Source: Mycobacterium ahvazicum (GTDB lineage: Bacteria; Actinomycetota; Actinomycetes; Mycobacteriales; Mycobacteriaceae). Taken from it: 64,000 bases of DNA. Within the stretch, counting starts at the first letter, position 1, and each line of letters starts with the position of its first letter. The notes beneath the pieces are model-generated. The model had not been told where the DNA came from and ran no database searches. It saw nothing but the letters and a program-made list of their open reading frames with translations. The translations under genes were made by a program, and so were the position numbers. The stretch spans positions 1,364,001 through 1,428,000 of the forward strand of contig NZ_FXEG02000003.1 in the NCBI RefSeq assembly GCF_900176255.2. The letters run 5' to 3'. Below, in pieces: positions 43,407-52,667 of this stretch.

Positions 43407-45146
43407 ATGGGGTTCATCCAGCCAAACCTGCCCGTCGTCGACGTTCCCGAATGGAGCAAGCTGCCCCGCGCCGAGCGGATCATCCCGATGCAGCGCCACG
43501 TCGCCGAGAACGGTTTCGGCACTCCGCTGATCATGCATGTGATGTACGGCGTGAAGATCGCGCTCTACATCCTCGGCGGCTGGTTCTTCGGATGGTGCAC
43601 CACGGGCATCGGCGGCTTCGGCGAGGTCAGTACGTGGTGGTCGGAGCCGATCGTGTTCCAGAAGGCCGTGCTGTTCACCATGCTGTTCGAAGTCGTCGGT
43701 CTGGGTTGTTGTTTCGGGCCGCTGGCCGGGCGTTACTTCCCGCCGATGGGGTCGATCCTCTACTGGCTGCGGCCCGGCACCATCCGGTTGCCCCCCTGGC
43801 CGACGCGAGTGCCGCTCACCAAAGGCATCGACCGGACCCCGGTCGACGCGACGCTCTACGGCGCGTTGCTGGTATTGCTGGGGATGGCACTGGTGTCCGA
43901 CGGTTCCGGCCCAATTCCGGCTCTGGGCACGGCAATTGGTGTGCTGCCGCGGTGGCACACCATCGCGATCCTCGCGGTGTTGGCCGCAATCAGCCTGCGC
44001 GACAAGGTGATCTTCCTGGCTGCCCGCGCCGAGGTGTACGGGCCGCTTGCGCTGGCGTTCCTGTTCGTCGGGGCCGACATCGTCATCGGAGCCAAGCTCG
44101 TCTTCATGGTGATCTGGTTAGGCGCAGCCACCTCGAAACTCACCAGACACTTCCCGTTTGTGATCTCGACGATGCTGGCCAACAACCCGTTCCTGCCCTC
44201 GGGCGTGCTCAAACGCTCGCTGTTCAAGCACTATCCGGACGACCTGAGGCCCAGCGCGTTGTCGGGTTTCATCGCGCACTTCTCAACGGCGATCGAGGGT
44301 TTGGTGCCTCTGGCGCTGCTCTTCTCTCATGGCGGCTGGCCGACCGCGATCGCCGCATTCGTGATGATCGTGTTTCACCTGAACATCCTGCTGGCGTTTC
44401 CGATGGGGGTACCGCTCGAGTGGAACGTGTTCATGATCTTCGGGGTGCTGTGGCTGTTCGTGGCCCACGCACAAATCGGTCTGTCGGACCTGACCAGCCC
44501 GTGGCCCGTCGTGCTGTTCGCGGTCATCACGACGGTCGTCGTGGTGGGAAACCTCTTCCCCCGCAAGGTTTCCTTCCTGCCCGGCATGCGCTACTACGCC
44601 GGCAACTGGGACACCACCGTGTGGTGCGTCAAGCCCGCGGTGGACGACAAGTTCCGCACCGGCTCCCGTGCGCTGGGTCCGATGCAGCACCTGCAACTCG
44701 AGCGGCTGTACGGCAGCAAGGAGGAGACGCTGATCCCCTTGCACCTGGCGCTGGCGTTCCGCGGGATGAACACCCACGGGCGGGCACTGCTGACGCTGGT
44801 GCACCGCGCGCTGGCCGGCTACGACGAGGACGACTACAACCTGTGCGAGGGCGAGGTGCTGTGCTCGATGGTGCTCGGGTGGAACTTCGGCGACGGCCAT
44901 ATGCACAACGAGTGCCTGATCGAGGCGCTACAGCAGCGCTGCGGCTTCGAGCCCGGCGACGTGCGGGTGGTGATTCTGGACGCACAGCCGATCCAGCGAC
45001 AGCGGCAGGAATACCGGTTGGTCGATGCGGCGACGGGAGAATTCGAGCGAGGCTACATCGACGTCGACGACATGGTCACCACCCAGCCGTGGGCCGACGA
45101 CCTGCCGGTGCACGTGCAGCACAGCGCGGCATCCGACACCGCCTAG
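43407..45146 (+). CDS. DUF3556 integral membrane protein
   Basis: The 579-residue product starts at the ATG at 43407, with GAAGGAG upstream. It has about 10 membrane segments up to residue 385. They are followed by a soluble C-terminal part of about 190 residues (NWDTTVWCVKP, LYGSKEETLIPLHLALAFRG, MVLGWNFGDGHMHNECLIEA). The family is actinobacterial and uncharacterised. It has no known catalytic motif that I can identify. It is convergent with the ABC permease, with a 4-bp overlap. Function unknown. Confidence 0.8.
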   Translation: MGFIQPNLPVVDVPEWSKLPRAERIIPMQRHVAENGFGTPLIMHVMYGVKIALYILGGWFFGWCTTGIGGFGEVSTWWSEPIVFQKAVLFTMLFEVVGLGCCFGPLAGRYFPPMGSILYWLRPGTIRLPPWPTRVPLTKGIDRTPVDATLYGALLVLLGMALVSDGSGPIPALGTAIGVLPRWHTIAILAVLAAISLRDKVIFLAARAEVYGPLALAFLFVGADIVIGAKLVFMVIWLGAATSKLTRHFPFVISTMLANNPFLPSGVLKRSLFKHYPDDLRPSALSGFIAHFSTAIEGLVPLALLFSHGGWPTAIAAFVMIVFHLNILLAFPMGVPLEWNVFMIFGVLWLFVAHAQIGLSDLTSPWPVVLFAVITTVVVVGNLFPRKVSFLPGMRYYAGNWDTTVWCVKPAVDDKFRTGSRALGPMQHLQLERLYGSKEETLIPLHLALAFRGMNTHGRALLTLVHRALAGYDEDDYNLCEGEVLCSMVLGWNFGDGHMHNECLIEALQQRCGFEPGDVRVVILDAQPIQRQRQEYRLVDAATGEFERGYIDVDDMVTTQPWADDLPVHVQHSAASDTA

Positions 45147-45964
45147 CGTGGCGACGACAACAGCCGTCGCGCACCGAGATCCAGCACGTATCCGATCAAG
45201 CCGATGACCACGATCACCGCGACCACCTGGCCGTAGGCCAGCTGGTCGCGGGCGTTGAGGATCTGGTAGCCCAGACCCGAACGCACACCCAGCATTTCGG
45301 CCGGCACCAGCACCACCCACGCGATGCCCAGCGCTACCCGGAAGCCCGTTTGCAGATGGCCCCGGATGGCGGGCAACACCACAACCGTCAGCCGCTCGGT
45401 TCGGGTCGCCCCGAAGGATTTGGCCACCTGCAGATACCCCGGGTCCACGGCGTGCACGCCGGCTGCGGTGTTGATCAGGATCGGCCACACCGCGGCCGCG
45501 GCAATCAGGAAAATGACCGGCTGGTTGCCGATTCCGAAGATTGCCACCGATATTGGCGCCCAGGACAGCGGCGAGATCATCCGCAGAAACTGCACGACCG
45601 GACGCGTAGCGCGGTCGGCGACGTCGTTGAGCCCGATCAGCAATCCGGCGGGAAGTCCGATGACGGCGGCCACCAGCAATCCGACCAGCAGGCGCCACAG
45701 GCTGACCCCGGCGTCGGACAGCAGCACGCCGCGGTTGTAGAGCTCGGCCAGCGACGTGGCCACCCGGCCGGGTGTGGTCTGGTGCAACAGCGATTGCGGG
45801 CCGGCCAGCACGGCAGTGCCCAGCCACCAAATGCCCACCGCCACCGCGATCGCCAGCACCGGCGGCCACCAACGCCGTAGCGGCGACCACCCGGGCGTTG
45901 TCTCGGGCGCGGACAACGCGGCTTCACCCGATGAGTCGACGGAGCGGATCTCTTCGGTGGTCAT
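45143..45964 (-). CDS. ABC transporter permease (nitrate/sulfonate/taurine type)
   Basis: The 273-residue product has six or so membrane segments and the EAA loop VAKSFGATRTERLTVVVLPAIRG that contacts the ATPase. This matches the SsuC/TauC permease family, which usually imports sulfonates, nitrate or small aromatic acids. It is third in a three-gene operon, with its ATG overlapping the stop of the binding protein by 4 bp. Confidence 0.9.
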   Translation of the reverse strand: MTTEEIRSVDSSGEAALSAPETTPGWSPLRRWWPPVLAIAVAVGIWWLGTAVLAGPQSLLHQTTPGRVATSLAELYNRGVLLSDAGVSLWRLLVGLLVAAVIGLPAGLLIGLNDVADRATRPVVQFLRMISPLSWAPISVAIFGIGNQPVIFLIAAAAVWPILINTAAGVHAVDPGYLQVAKSFGATRTERLTVVVLPAIRGHLQTGFRVALGIAWVVLVPAEMLGVRSGLGYQILNARDQLAYGQVVAVIVVIGLIGYVLDLGARRLLSSPR

Positions 45965-47133
45965 AGCGGCTGCACCTGTTCGACGCGGGTCAGATCAGTT
46001 GGGAGACCAAAGCTTTGCGGGCCGCCGTGGGCGGTCAGCGCGGTTCGCACGAAGCTGTCGTCGACAAGCTGAGCATGGGCGGTGGCGGGATCCAGCCGGT
46101 TGAGAAATTGCCGGTCGCCGTCGACCACGGTGTCGTGCATGGCCTCGACCAGCCGCCGCGTGAAACTCGGGAACGGGAACGGCTGGAAACCCAACCGCTG
46201 CGGCTGCCAGTCCGGATGGGCGAAATGGTAGTCCTGGGCGCGGTACGTCAGTGCGGTCTTGATGGCCGGTATCGGCTGGGGCAGATAGGCCCCGGTCGAC
46301 AGCGCAGTGGCCGCAGCGGGCCGGTCGGCGTTAATACGTTGCTGCGCAAGCACAATCGAGTTGACCAGTGACGCCGCCGCCTGCGGCCGGTTGTCGATCA
46401 GATCCTGGTGGGCCAGCACCACGCAGCAGGCGTGATCGCGCCACACGTCACCGAGGAATGTGTGGATTCGCCCGATCTTGCGCACCTGGGCCATAGCGTT
46501 GAACGGGTCGGCCACCACGTAGCCCCCGATCGATCGGTTGGCCAAGGCCGGCACCATGTCTGACGGGCTCATCACGATCAGCTCGACGGTCCGGGCACTG
46601 CGCGAGGCACTTCGGCGCACCACCGGCACCAGGTCGTGGGCGCGCAGCAGCTCTTGCAGGATGATGTTGTGGATCGACCACCAAAACGGGATCGCCACTT
46701 GCGTTCCGGCCAGCTGCCCGACTTCGGTGATGTTCGGTGCGACGGTCAACGCCGAGCCGTTGGTGTGGTTCCAGCTCAGCACGCGCACCGCGCTGCCCAG
46801 CAAGAAGCGCAGCTGCAACGCGGTCGGCATCAGCATGTGCACGGCATCGACCTGGCGGGTGACGAACGCCTCGGCCAGCGACGCCCAGCTGCGGAACAGC
46901 ACCGGCTTGGCCGCACTGACCACACCCGGCTGATAGAGCCCGGCGGCGTGCGCGATCAGCAGCGGCGCGGCGTCGGTGATGGGCAGGTAACCAATCCGCA
47001 GTTGACCGCTGGTGTTGGTCCGGTCGACGGCCGCGGCACGGGCGAGATCAACCAATCCGGCCACGCCCCCCGCCGCGGCCAGGCCGACCGTCCCGGCCAG
47101 CAGCGAGCGCCGGGAGAGCAGCGCAGGGCTCAT
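45961..47133 (-). CDS. ABC transporter substrate-binding protein, Tat-exported
   Basis: The 390-residue product starts at the ATG at 47133. The signal has a twin-arginine motif (SRRSLLAGTVGLAAAGGVAG) and no lipobox Cys. The mature protein has the SsuA/NMT1-like fold: LRIGYLPITDAAPLLIAHAAGLY, then AFVTRQVDAVHMLMPTALQ and GGYVVADPFNAMAQV. The likely ligands are sulfonates, nitrate or an aromatic acid; the sequence does not tell. Its start overlaps the ATPase stop by one base (TGATG). Confidence 0.88.
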   Translation of the reverse strand: MSPALLSRRSLLAGTVGLAAAGGVAGLVDLARAAAVDRTNTSGQLRIGYLPITDAAPLLIAHAAGLYQPGVVSAAKPVLFRSWASLAEAFVTRQVDAVHMLMPTALQLRFLLGSAVRVLSWNHTNGSALTVAPNITEVGQLAGTQVAIPFWWSIHNIILQELLRAHDLVPVVRRSASRSARTVELIVMSPSDMVPALANRSIGGYVVADPFNAMAQVRKIGRIHTFLGDVWRDHACCVVLAHQDLIDNRPQAAASLVNSIVLAQQRINADRPAAATALSTGAYLPQPIPAIKTALTYRAQDYHFAHPDWQPQRLGFQPFPFPSFTRRLVEAMHDTVVDGDRQFLNRLDPATAHAQLVDDSFVRTALTAHGGPQSFGLPTDLTRVEQVQPL

Positions 47134-47846
47134 CAGTCGGTCACCCGGTAATGGCTCAGGATCTCTTCTCGGAGTTCCTCGTTGCCGCTGTCCGGCCGCC
47201 ATTCCCGGCGGATCCGCCCGTCCGCACCGAGCAGCACGATGCGGCTGGCCAACTGCAGCGCCTCGTCGACGTCATGGGTGACCAGGACGACGGTGATGCC
47301 CAATTCGGCGGCGAGGTCGGCCAACCAGGTCTGCAAGTCGCCGCGGATGGCGGGGTCCAGGGCACTGAACGGCTCGTCCAGCAGCAACAGCCGCGGCCGG
47401 GTGGCAACGGCCCGGATGATCGACACTCGCTGAGCCTGTCCGCCGGAGAGCTGGTCAGGGTATTGATGCGCCACCCGCTGCAGGTCGAAACGTCTTAGCA
47501 GTTCGCGGGCGTACTCGGGTTCAAACGACTTGCGGTTGGCGGCGAATCGTCCGGCGAACACCACGTTTTCGCCGGCCGTCAGCCACGGCATCAGCAGGGG
47601 CTGCTGAAATACGACCCCGGTGTGCGGGCGCGTTACCCCGTTGCCCGAAGACCATTCGACGATTCCCGATGTGAGCGTCTCCAGGCCGGCGATCACCCGG
47701 AGCAAGGTGGACTTGCCGCTGCCGCTTCGTCCCAGGATCGCGAGAAAATCGCCGTCGTCGATGGTCAGGTCGATACTGGCAAGTGCATGGCTGTCGGACC
47801 CAAAACGCTTGTGGCCGTCTACTATTCGCACCGTGCCAGTCGCCAC
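47133..47846 (-). CDS. ABC transporter ATP-binding protein (SsuB/TauB type)
   Basis: The 237-residue product starts from the GTG at 47846, with GAAAGGA upstream. Walker A ILGRSGSGKSTLLRVIAG, Q-loop GVVFQQPLLMPWLTAGENV, signature LSGGQAQRVSI, Walker B LLLLDEPFSALD and H-loop VTHDVDEAL are all intact. It is first in the operon with the binding protein and permease; the 249 bp upstream (47847-48095) are non-coding and should hold the promoter. Confidence 0.92.
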   Translation of the reverse strand: MATGTVRIVDGHKRFGSDSHALASIDLTIDDGDFLAILGRSGSGKSTLLRVIAGLETLTSGIVEWSSGNGVTRPHTGVVFQQPLLMPWLTAGENVVFAGRFAANRKSFEPEYARELLRRFDLQRVAHQYPDQLSGGQAQRVSIIRAVATRPRLLLLDEPFSALDPAIRGDLQTWLADLAAELGITVVLVTHDVDEALQLASRIVLLGADGRIRREWRPDSGNEELREEILSHYRVTD

Positions 47847-48095
47847 CGTGATCGTCCTTTCGCCAGCCCGACGCTGCCATAGGCAGGCCGCGCTGTCCAC
47901 GCGACGGGTTGTGGTGTCGCCCACGGCAACCAAGGGTCGCGCGGTTACCCAAAGGCAGGATCGAGCGTTGAAAGGTACTGTTACGCAGGTGCTTTCCGGC
48001 TAAGGACGTGACGTTGCGCCACGATAAGGATCGCCCGCCCTACCCAATCGGATCCCGCTGATCGCAATCAACGGCCGCGGTGGCCTCAGCCGCGG

Positions 48096-48323
48096 TCAGC
48101 GATTCCTGACCCGGCGTACCACCACGATGACGACCAGCGCCCCGACGCCCGCCAGTGAAGCGGCAACCGCGGGCTTGGTGACGAATCCGATCACCCGGAT
48201 CTTGAGGTCGTCGGCCAGGCGGCGAGGGTTGGCACGCTCGGCGAGTGAGTCGACGGTCGCCGCGAGCTGGTCGCGGGCGAGGTCGATCTCCTGCTTGATG
48301 GCTTCGGGGTCCCGGTCGGCCAC
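48096..48323 (-). CDS. DUF3618 small membrane protein (Rv2520c-like)
   Basis: The 75-residue product starts from the GTG at 48323, with GGAGGACAGG upstream; this gives the M. tuberculosis length. The N-terminal amphipathic helix (EAIKQEIDLARDQLAATVDS) and LAERANPRRLADDLK define DUF3618, followed by one membrane helix (VAASLAGVGALVVIVVV) and a basic RRVRNR end. It diverges from bcp. Role unknown. Confidence 0.88.
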   Translation of the reverse strand: MADRDPEAIKQEIDLARDQLAATVDSLAERANPRRLADDLKIRVIGFVTKPAVAASLAGVGALVVIVVVRRVRNR

Positions 48324-48423
48324 GGTCCTGTCCTCCAAGTCCTCGTCGGCGTGGTGCACCTGAGGAACTACCCTAGATCAGCTGGCCTTGACCCCAGCGC
48401 GCCGGGAACAGAAAGGACCCACG

Positions 48424-48897
48424 TTGACCGAGACCACGCGGCTGGCGCCGGGCGATAAAGCGCCCGCCTTCAGCCTGCCCGACGCCGACGGCAACAAAGT
48501 ATCGCTGGCCGACTACAAGGGCCGCCGGGTCGTTGTGTACTTCTACCCGGCCGCTTCCACGCCGGGGTGCACCAAGCAGGCCTGCGACTTCCGCGACAGC
48601 CTGGCCGAGCTCAACGAGGCCGGCCTCGACGTCGTCGGGATCTCCCCCGACAAGCCGGAGAAGCTGGCCAAGTTCCGCGACGCCGAGGGGCTGACGTTCC
48701 CGCTGCTGTCCGATCCCGAGCGCAAGGTGCTGACGGCCTACGGCGCCTACGGCGAGAAGCAGATGTACGGCAAGACCGTCACCGGAGTCATCCGTTCGAC
48801 GTTCGTCGTCGACGACAAGGGCAAGATCGCGATCGCGCAGTACAACGTCAAGGCCACCGGCCACGTCGCCAAGCTGCGTCGCGACCTGTCCGTCTAG
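48424..48897 (+). CDS. bcp: Thioredoxin-dependent peroxiredoxin Bcp (PrxQ)
   Basis: The 157-residue product starts from a TTG at 48424, with GAAAGGA upstream, equal to the Rv2521 length. It has the peroxidatic Cys motif FYPAASTPGCTKQACDFRD, with the resolving Cys five residues later, as in alpha-helical PrxQ. It reduces alkyl and lipid hydroperoxides using thioredoxin. Its stop overlaps the stop of the convergent P450 gene by 4 bp, which marks the junction with the accessory block. Confidence 0.94.
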   Translation: MTETTRLAPGDKAPAFSLPDADGNKVSLADYKGRRVVVYFYPAASTPGCTKQACDFRDSLAELNEAGLDVVGISPDKPEKLAKFRDAEGLTFPLLSDPERKVLTAYGAYGEKQMYGKTVTGVIRSTFVVDDKGKIAIAQYNVKATGHVAKLRRDLSV

Positions 48898-50267
48898 CCG
48901 ATGACGGCTGCCGCCGTGTGCTCGGTGATGGGCCGCGCGCATCCCTGGTCGTCGCAGACCCGCTGCAGCTTCTGCAGCGTCTCGTCGAGCCCCGGCCCCA
49001 GCCGCCTTCCGGGGGTGAAGGTGGCCGGCAGATGCTGCATGCCCTGAATCACGCCGATGGTCGGATAGTGCACGGTGCCCTCGGGGTCGCAGCGGTAGTC
49101 GGGCATCCGGTCGAGCACCGCCGTGAGCATCGACTTGAACACGACGCGCGCGACGTTGGAGCCGATGCAGCGGTGGATGCCGAGGCCGAAGCTGAAGTGC
49201 CGGTTGTTCTTACGGCCGAGGTCCAACCGATTCGGCTCCGGAAACACCGCGGGGTCGCGGTTGGCCATCGCCCAGGACAACCACAGGCGATCGCCCTCCT
49301 TGAAATGTGTGCCCGCTATTTCCAGATCGGCGGCGATCGTGCGACCGTCCCCCGGCGCGGGCGTGAAGTACCGCAGGAACTCCTCGGTCGCCGAGTCGAG
49401 CAGCGTTTCGGATTCTTCCCGGAGCAGTGCGCGCTGTTCGGGATTTTCGCCTAGCCATTCGAGCGCGTGCGCGGTCAGCGCGGTCGTTGTGTCGAACCCT
49501 CCGCCGATGATCAAGCCGAGCATTCCGAGCAGCTCGCTGTCGGGGGCGGGTTCACCGTCGATCTGAAGCCTTGCCAACGCATCCACCAGGCCGGGGCGCG
49601 GGTTCTCGCGGATCTCCAGGAGGTGGTTGAACAGGTCCATGCCCATCGCCATCGTCTGCTCCAAAACCCTTGGGGCGTCCGGGGAATCGGCGGGGGTGTA
49701 AACATTGGCGTGGGCCGGCTCGCAATAGAGCTGCCACTTCTTCAGCGGAACGCCCATCATCGCCAGGGTCAAGACGGCGGGCACGACGTTCGCGAGATCG
49801 TCGACGAAGTCGATCCGCCCTCCTTCGATTTTCTCGTCGATGCTCGCCCGCACGATCTCGTCGACAAACGGCTTCCAGCGCTTGACGGCCGCCGGCGACA
49901 GGTAGGGGTTGAGGATGCTGCGGTAGCGGGAGTGTTCGGGTTCGTCCATCTCCAGCATGCCGCCACGGACGCCGGTGCCCTGCGGGAGCGTCGGAATCGT
50001 GATGCCCTTATAGCCGGTGCCGTCGCCGGTCACGTCGTGGTCGTTGGACACGTGCGGGCATCGGGCGAGCTCGAAGACTTCCCGGCTGCCCGCGGCCACC
50101 CAATGCCCGTCATAGGTGTCCGTCCACGCCAGCGGGCAGGTGGCGTGCATCTCCTCGGTGATCGCGGTGAACCGCTCGCGGTACTCCGGGGTGTGGCGAT
50201 CAAAGTGGTAACGGTGGGGCTTGCCGGCCTTCGCTGCCTTGCCGGTCCGGGTGTCTTCCGTAGTCAC
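48894..50267 (-). CDS. Cytochrome P450
   Basis: The 457-residue product starts from the GTG at 50267, after GGAGAGGCC; the longer open frame is non-coding. It has I-helix LIIGGGFDTTTALTAHALE, ExxR in EEFLRYF and the heme loop FSFGLGIHRCIGSNVAR. It lacks the membrane anchor, as bacterial P450s do. The family (CYP number) cannot be assigned without a search. It has no adjacent ferredoxin gene. It is convergent with bcp, overlapping its last 4 bp. Oxidation of a lipid or aromatic compound is possible given the nearby catabolic cluster. Confidence 0.9.
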   Translation of the reverse strand: MTTEDTRTGKAAKAGKPHRYHFDRHTPEYRERFTAITEEMHATCPLAWTDTYDGHWVAAGSREVFELARCPHVSNDHDVTGDGTGYKGITIPTLPQGTGVRGGMLEMDEPEHSRYRSILNPYLSPAAVKRWKPFVDEIVRASIDEKIEGGRIDFVDDLANVVPAVLTLAMMGVPLKKWQLYCEPAHANVYTPADSPDAPRVLEQTMAMGMDLFNHLLEIRENPRPGLVDALARLQIDGEPAPDSELLGMLGLIIGGGFDTTTALTAHALEWLGENPEQRALLREESETLLDSATEEFLRYFTPAPGDGRTIAADLEIAGTHFKEGDRLWLSWAMANRDPAVFPEPNRLDLGRKNNRHFSFGLGIHRCIGSNVARVVFKSMLTAVLDRMPDYRCDPEGTVHYPTIGVIQGMQHLPATFTPGRRLGPGLDETLQKLQRVCDDQGCARPITEHTAAAVIG

Positions 50268-50439
50268 CGTGGCCTCTCCTGCGGACGAGTGGCTGCCTGT
50301 AGAAAGCAGTATGCGACGAGACGGTCCGTCTACAAAGCCATTCTGGATTTCGATTGGGATCGGTAGCCGCCGGCGATCGCCAGAATTTCGGTAATGGATC
50401 ACCTGACGGACGGCGCAATTGACATCAAAGGGACTATCG

Positions 50440-50733
50440 ATGAATACACCTCGGGCTTTCGGCCGGATCGTTGCGGGCGCGCTGATCTCTGGCGGTGTAG
50501 CCGTGGCCGGCCTGGGCCTGGCCGCACCTGCCCAGGCTGGGCCGTCTTATTGGCATTACTGCCCCGGTCAGAAATGGGGATACACCGTTCCGATACCGCC
50601 GGGATTCGACTTGAGTGTGTGCCACTGGTTCGCCGTCACCGTGACCAACGGCCCGTCCGGCCCGGTGTATCACTTCGAGGAGGCCAACCCGGCCGACGTA
50701 CCACCGCCGGCACCCGGGTTCCCCTGGCCGTGA
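50440..50733 (+). CDS. Small secreted protein with a CPGQxW motif
   Basis: The 97-residue product starts from the ATG at 50440, with AAAGGGA upstream. The signal peptide (RIVAGALISGGVAVAGLGLA) ends in AQA; the mature part has two Cys (HYCPGQKWGY and DLSVCHWFAV) and a Pro-rich end (DVPPPAPGFPWP). The CPGQxW motif and the AQA site recall the small protein at 26380-26664. Divergent from the P450 gene. Function unknown. Confidence 0.7.
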   Translation: MNTPRAFGRIVAGALISGGVAVAGLGLAAPAQAGPSYWHYCPGQKWGYTVPIPPGFDLSVCHWFAVTVTNGPSGPVYHFEEANPADVPPPAPGFPWP

Positions 50734-50791
50734 AATACCGCGACCCGGCGTAATCACACCAAAACCGAATTGCAGAGCGGAATATCGAGTC

Positions 50792-51319
50792 ATGGCCCCG
50801 GAAGAAGACCCAGAGAAGCGAGACCCAGAGGAATACATACGCGACCTGGAGCGCGGCGCGGGGCAGCCGTCCGGGGGCGCTCCGCATTCGTCCGGAACGT
50901 CAAGCAGCGGCCGGGTAGTCCTCCGGTGGGTTGGGGACGTCGCGAGGCTGGCGAACACCCCCCGTGGTCGGGTGGTGTTGGTGGGCGCGTTCGCGGCGGT
51001 GTTCGCGATCGCGGCCCTCGTCAGCCATTACTCCGGCACCACCGTGCACGGAAATCTCACGATGATCAATGGCGGAGCTAAGGACACGATCGACTGCAAC
51101 GGCGGAAACCTCAGGCTGGAAGGTGACAACAACACCTATACCGTCACCGGCCACTGTCGCAGGCTTGACGTCTCCGGAAGCGCGAATCACGTCACCGTCG
51201 ACAGCGCCGACATCATCAGTGCTTTCGGCGACGACAACGCGATCACTTACCGTTCCGGGTCCCCAACGATCAACAAGACGGGTAACAACAACATCGTGTC
51301 TTGGCGCCAAGACGGGTGA
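50792..51319 (+). CDS. DUF3060 single-pass membrane protein
   Basis: The 175-residue product has a charged cytoplasmic start (EEDPEKRDPEEYIRDLERG), one membrane helix around 60-78 (VVLVGAFAAVFAIAALVS) and a DUF3060 outer part of about 90 residues. That part is a beta-solenoid-like set of short repeats (TIDCNGGNLRLEGDNNTYTV, HVTVDSADIISAFGDDNAI) with Asn and Asp at turns and two Cys. It is widespread in mycobacteria and of unknown function. It follows the small secreted gene by 58 bp. Confidence 0.78.
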   Translation: MAPEEDPEKRDPEEYIRDLERGAGQPSGGAPHSSGTSSSGRVVLRWVGDVARLANTPRGRVVLVGAFAAVFAIAALVSHYSGTTVHGNLTMINGGAKDTIDCNGGNLRLEGDNNTYTVTGHCRRLDVSGSANHVTVDSADIISAFGDDNAITYRSGSPTINKTGNNNIVSWRQDG

Positions 51320-51407
51320 CGTCTATACCGTGCGCTTGGCGTGAATGCCCGACCTAGGGCACAAGTCCCCTTGTGAATCACCGGCCACGGCTACAGACTC
51401 CGGCGAC

Positions 51408-52640
51408 ATGAGCGGTGATCATGGACGCGGGACCGATCCGCGCCCGCGGGGTGCACGTGGTGGTGGCAACGCAGAGCCACCGGCCCACCTCGGCGATCGA
51501 GGTCATCACCCCTTGGTCGGACAGCCGCACAGTGACGACGAGGGACCGATCGCCGACGCCGAACAGCGCGCCGAGCGATTGCGTTCCCACGAACACCAAT
51601 TCGGCCAGCGCGGCGAACGATTCGACCGGCGCTCCCCGTTCGTCGTCGGATTGACCGCATCGGCCGGCGTGGCCGTGACCTACGGCGCGGTCCGCGTGCT
51701 CGGCGCGATGTCGTCGGTGTTGGTATTGATCGGCGTCGCGATGTTTTTCGCGCTCGGACTCGAGACCGCCGTGTCGTGGCTGGTCAACCGCAAGGTGCCG
51801 CGCTGGGCGGCGGTGGCCGTCGTGGTGACCCTGGTGTTCGCCCTGATTGCCGGGACCTTGGCCGCCACTATTCCCCCGCTCGTGCAGGAGGCACGCCAGC
51901 TCGCCGAGCAACTGCCGCATTACCTGCAGCACGCCCACGACCGTTCGTCGCTGATCGGCCGGATCGACGAGCGCGTCCACCTGCAGCAGCGCATCACCGA
52001 GCTGGCCAACGGGTCCGGCCGCTTCACCGTCGCGGGGATCGTGCACACCGGGTCGCAGGTGTTCGGGGTCGTGTCCCACGTCGGCATCGTGGCCATGCTC
52101 ACCGTCTACTTCCTGGCCGATATGCGTCGCATCCGCACCGGCTTCTACCGGCTGATGCCCAACTCCCGGCGTCCGCGCGCGATCCTGATCGGCGACGCGG
52201 TGGTGGCCAAGTTCGGCGCATATCTCTTCGGGAACGTGCTGACGTCGATCATCGCGGGGTTCGCGACGTTCGTGTGGTGTCTGCTTCTCGATGTCCCCTA
52301 CGCGGTCCTGCTGGGCGTGGTCGTGGCCATCTTGGACCTCTTCCCCTACGGCTCAACGGTCGGCGGATTCATCGTCACCGCGGTGGCGCTCAGCGTCTCC
52401 ATCCCGGTCGCCATCGCGACGGTCGCCTTCTACATGGGCTTCCGGCTTGGTGAGGATTACCTGTTGACCCCCAAAATCATCGGCCGCGCCGTGCGCGTGC
52501 CGGCCGGCGTCACCGTGGTCGCCGTGCTGCTGGGCGCGGCGTGGTTGGGCGTCGTGGGAGCGCTGGTGGCGATCCCGCTCGCAGCGGCCCTGCAGCTGCT
52601 GGCTCGGGAACTGCTCTTTCCCATCCTGGACGATGCGTGA
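51408..52640 (+). CDS. AI-2E family transporter
   Basis: The 410-residue product starts from the ATG at 51408 (MSGDHGRGTDPRPRG); the first 80 residues are charged and disordered. About eight membrane segments follow, with the family loop around LPHYLQHAHDRSSLIGRIDE and LLDVPYAVLLGVVVAILDLFPYGSTVGG. Members export AI-2, Na+/H+ or unknown cargo; in mycobacteria the substrate is not known. It is convergent with the aldolase gene, 27 bp apart. Confidence 0.88.
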   Translation: MSGDHGRGTDPRPRGARGGGNAEPPAHLGDRGHHPLVGQPHSDDEGPIADAEQRAERLRSHEHQFGQRGERFDRRSPFVVGLTASAGVAVTYGAVRVLGAMSSVLVLIGVAMFFALGLETAVSWLVNRKVPRWAAVAVVVTLVFALIAGTLAATIPPLVQEARQLAEQLPHYLQHAHDRSSLIGRIDERVHLQQRITELANGSGRFTVAGIVHTGSQVFGVVSHVGIVAMLTVYFLADMRRIRTGFYRLMPNSRRPRAILIGDAVVAKFGAYLFGNVLTSIIAGFATFVWCLLLDVPYAVLLGVVVAILDLFPYGSTVGGFIVTAVALSVSIPVAIATVAFYMGFRLGEDYLLTPKIIGRAVRVPAGVTVVAVLLGAAWLGVVGALVAIPLAAALQLLARELLFPILDDA

Positions 52641-52667
52641 GGGTGCCGAAAGCTGTTGCGACGACGG

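Noticed and set aside
43286..45880. 864-codon open frame overlapping the DUF3556 and ABC permease genes
   Set aside because: Arg/Gly/Pro-rich, crosses two real genes in different frames; a GC shadow.
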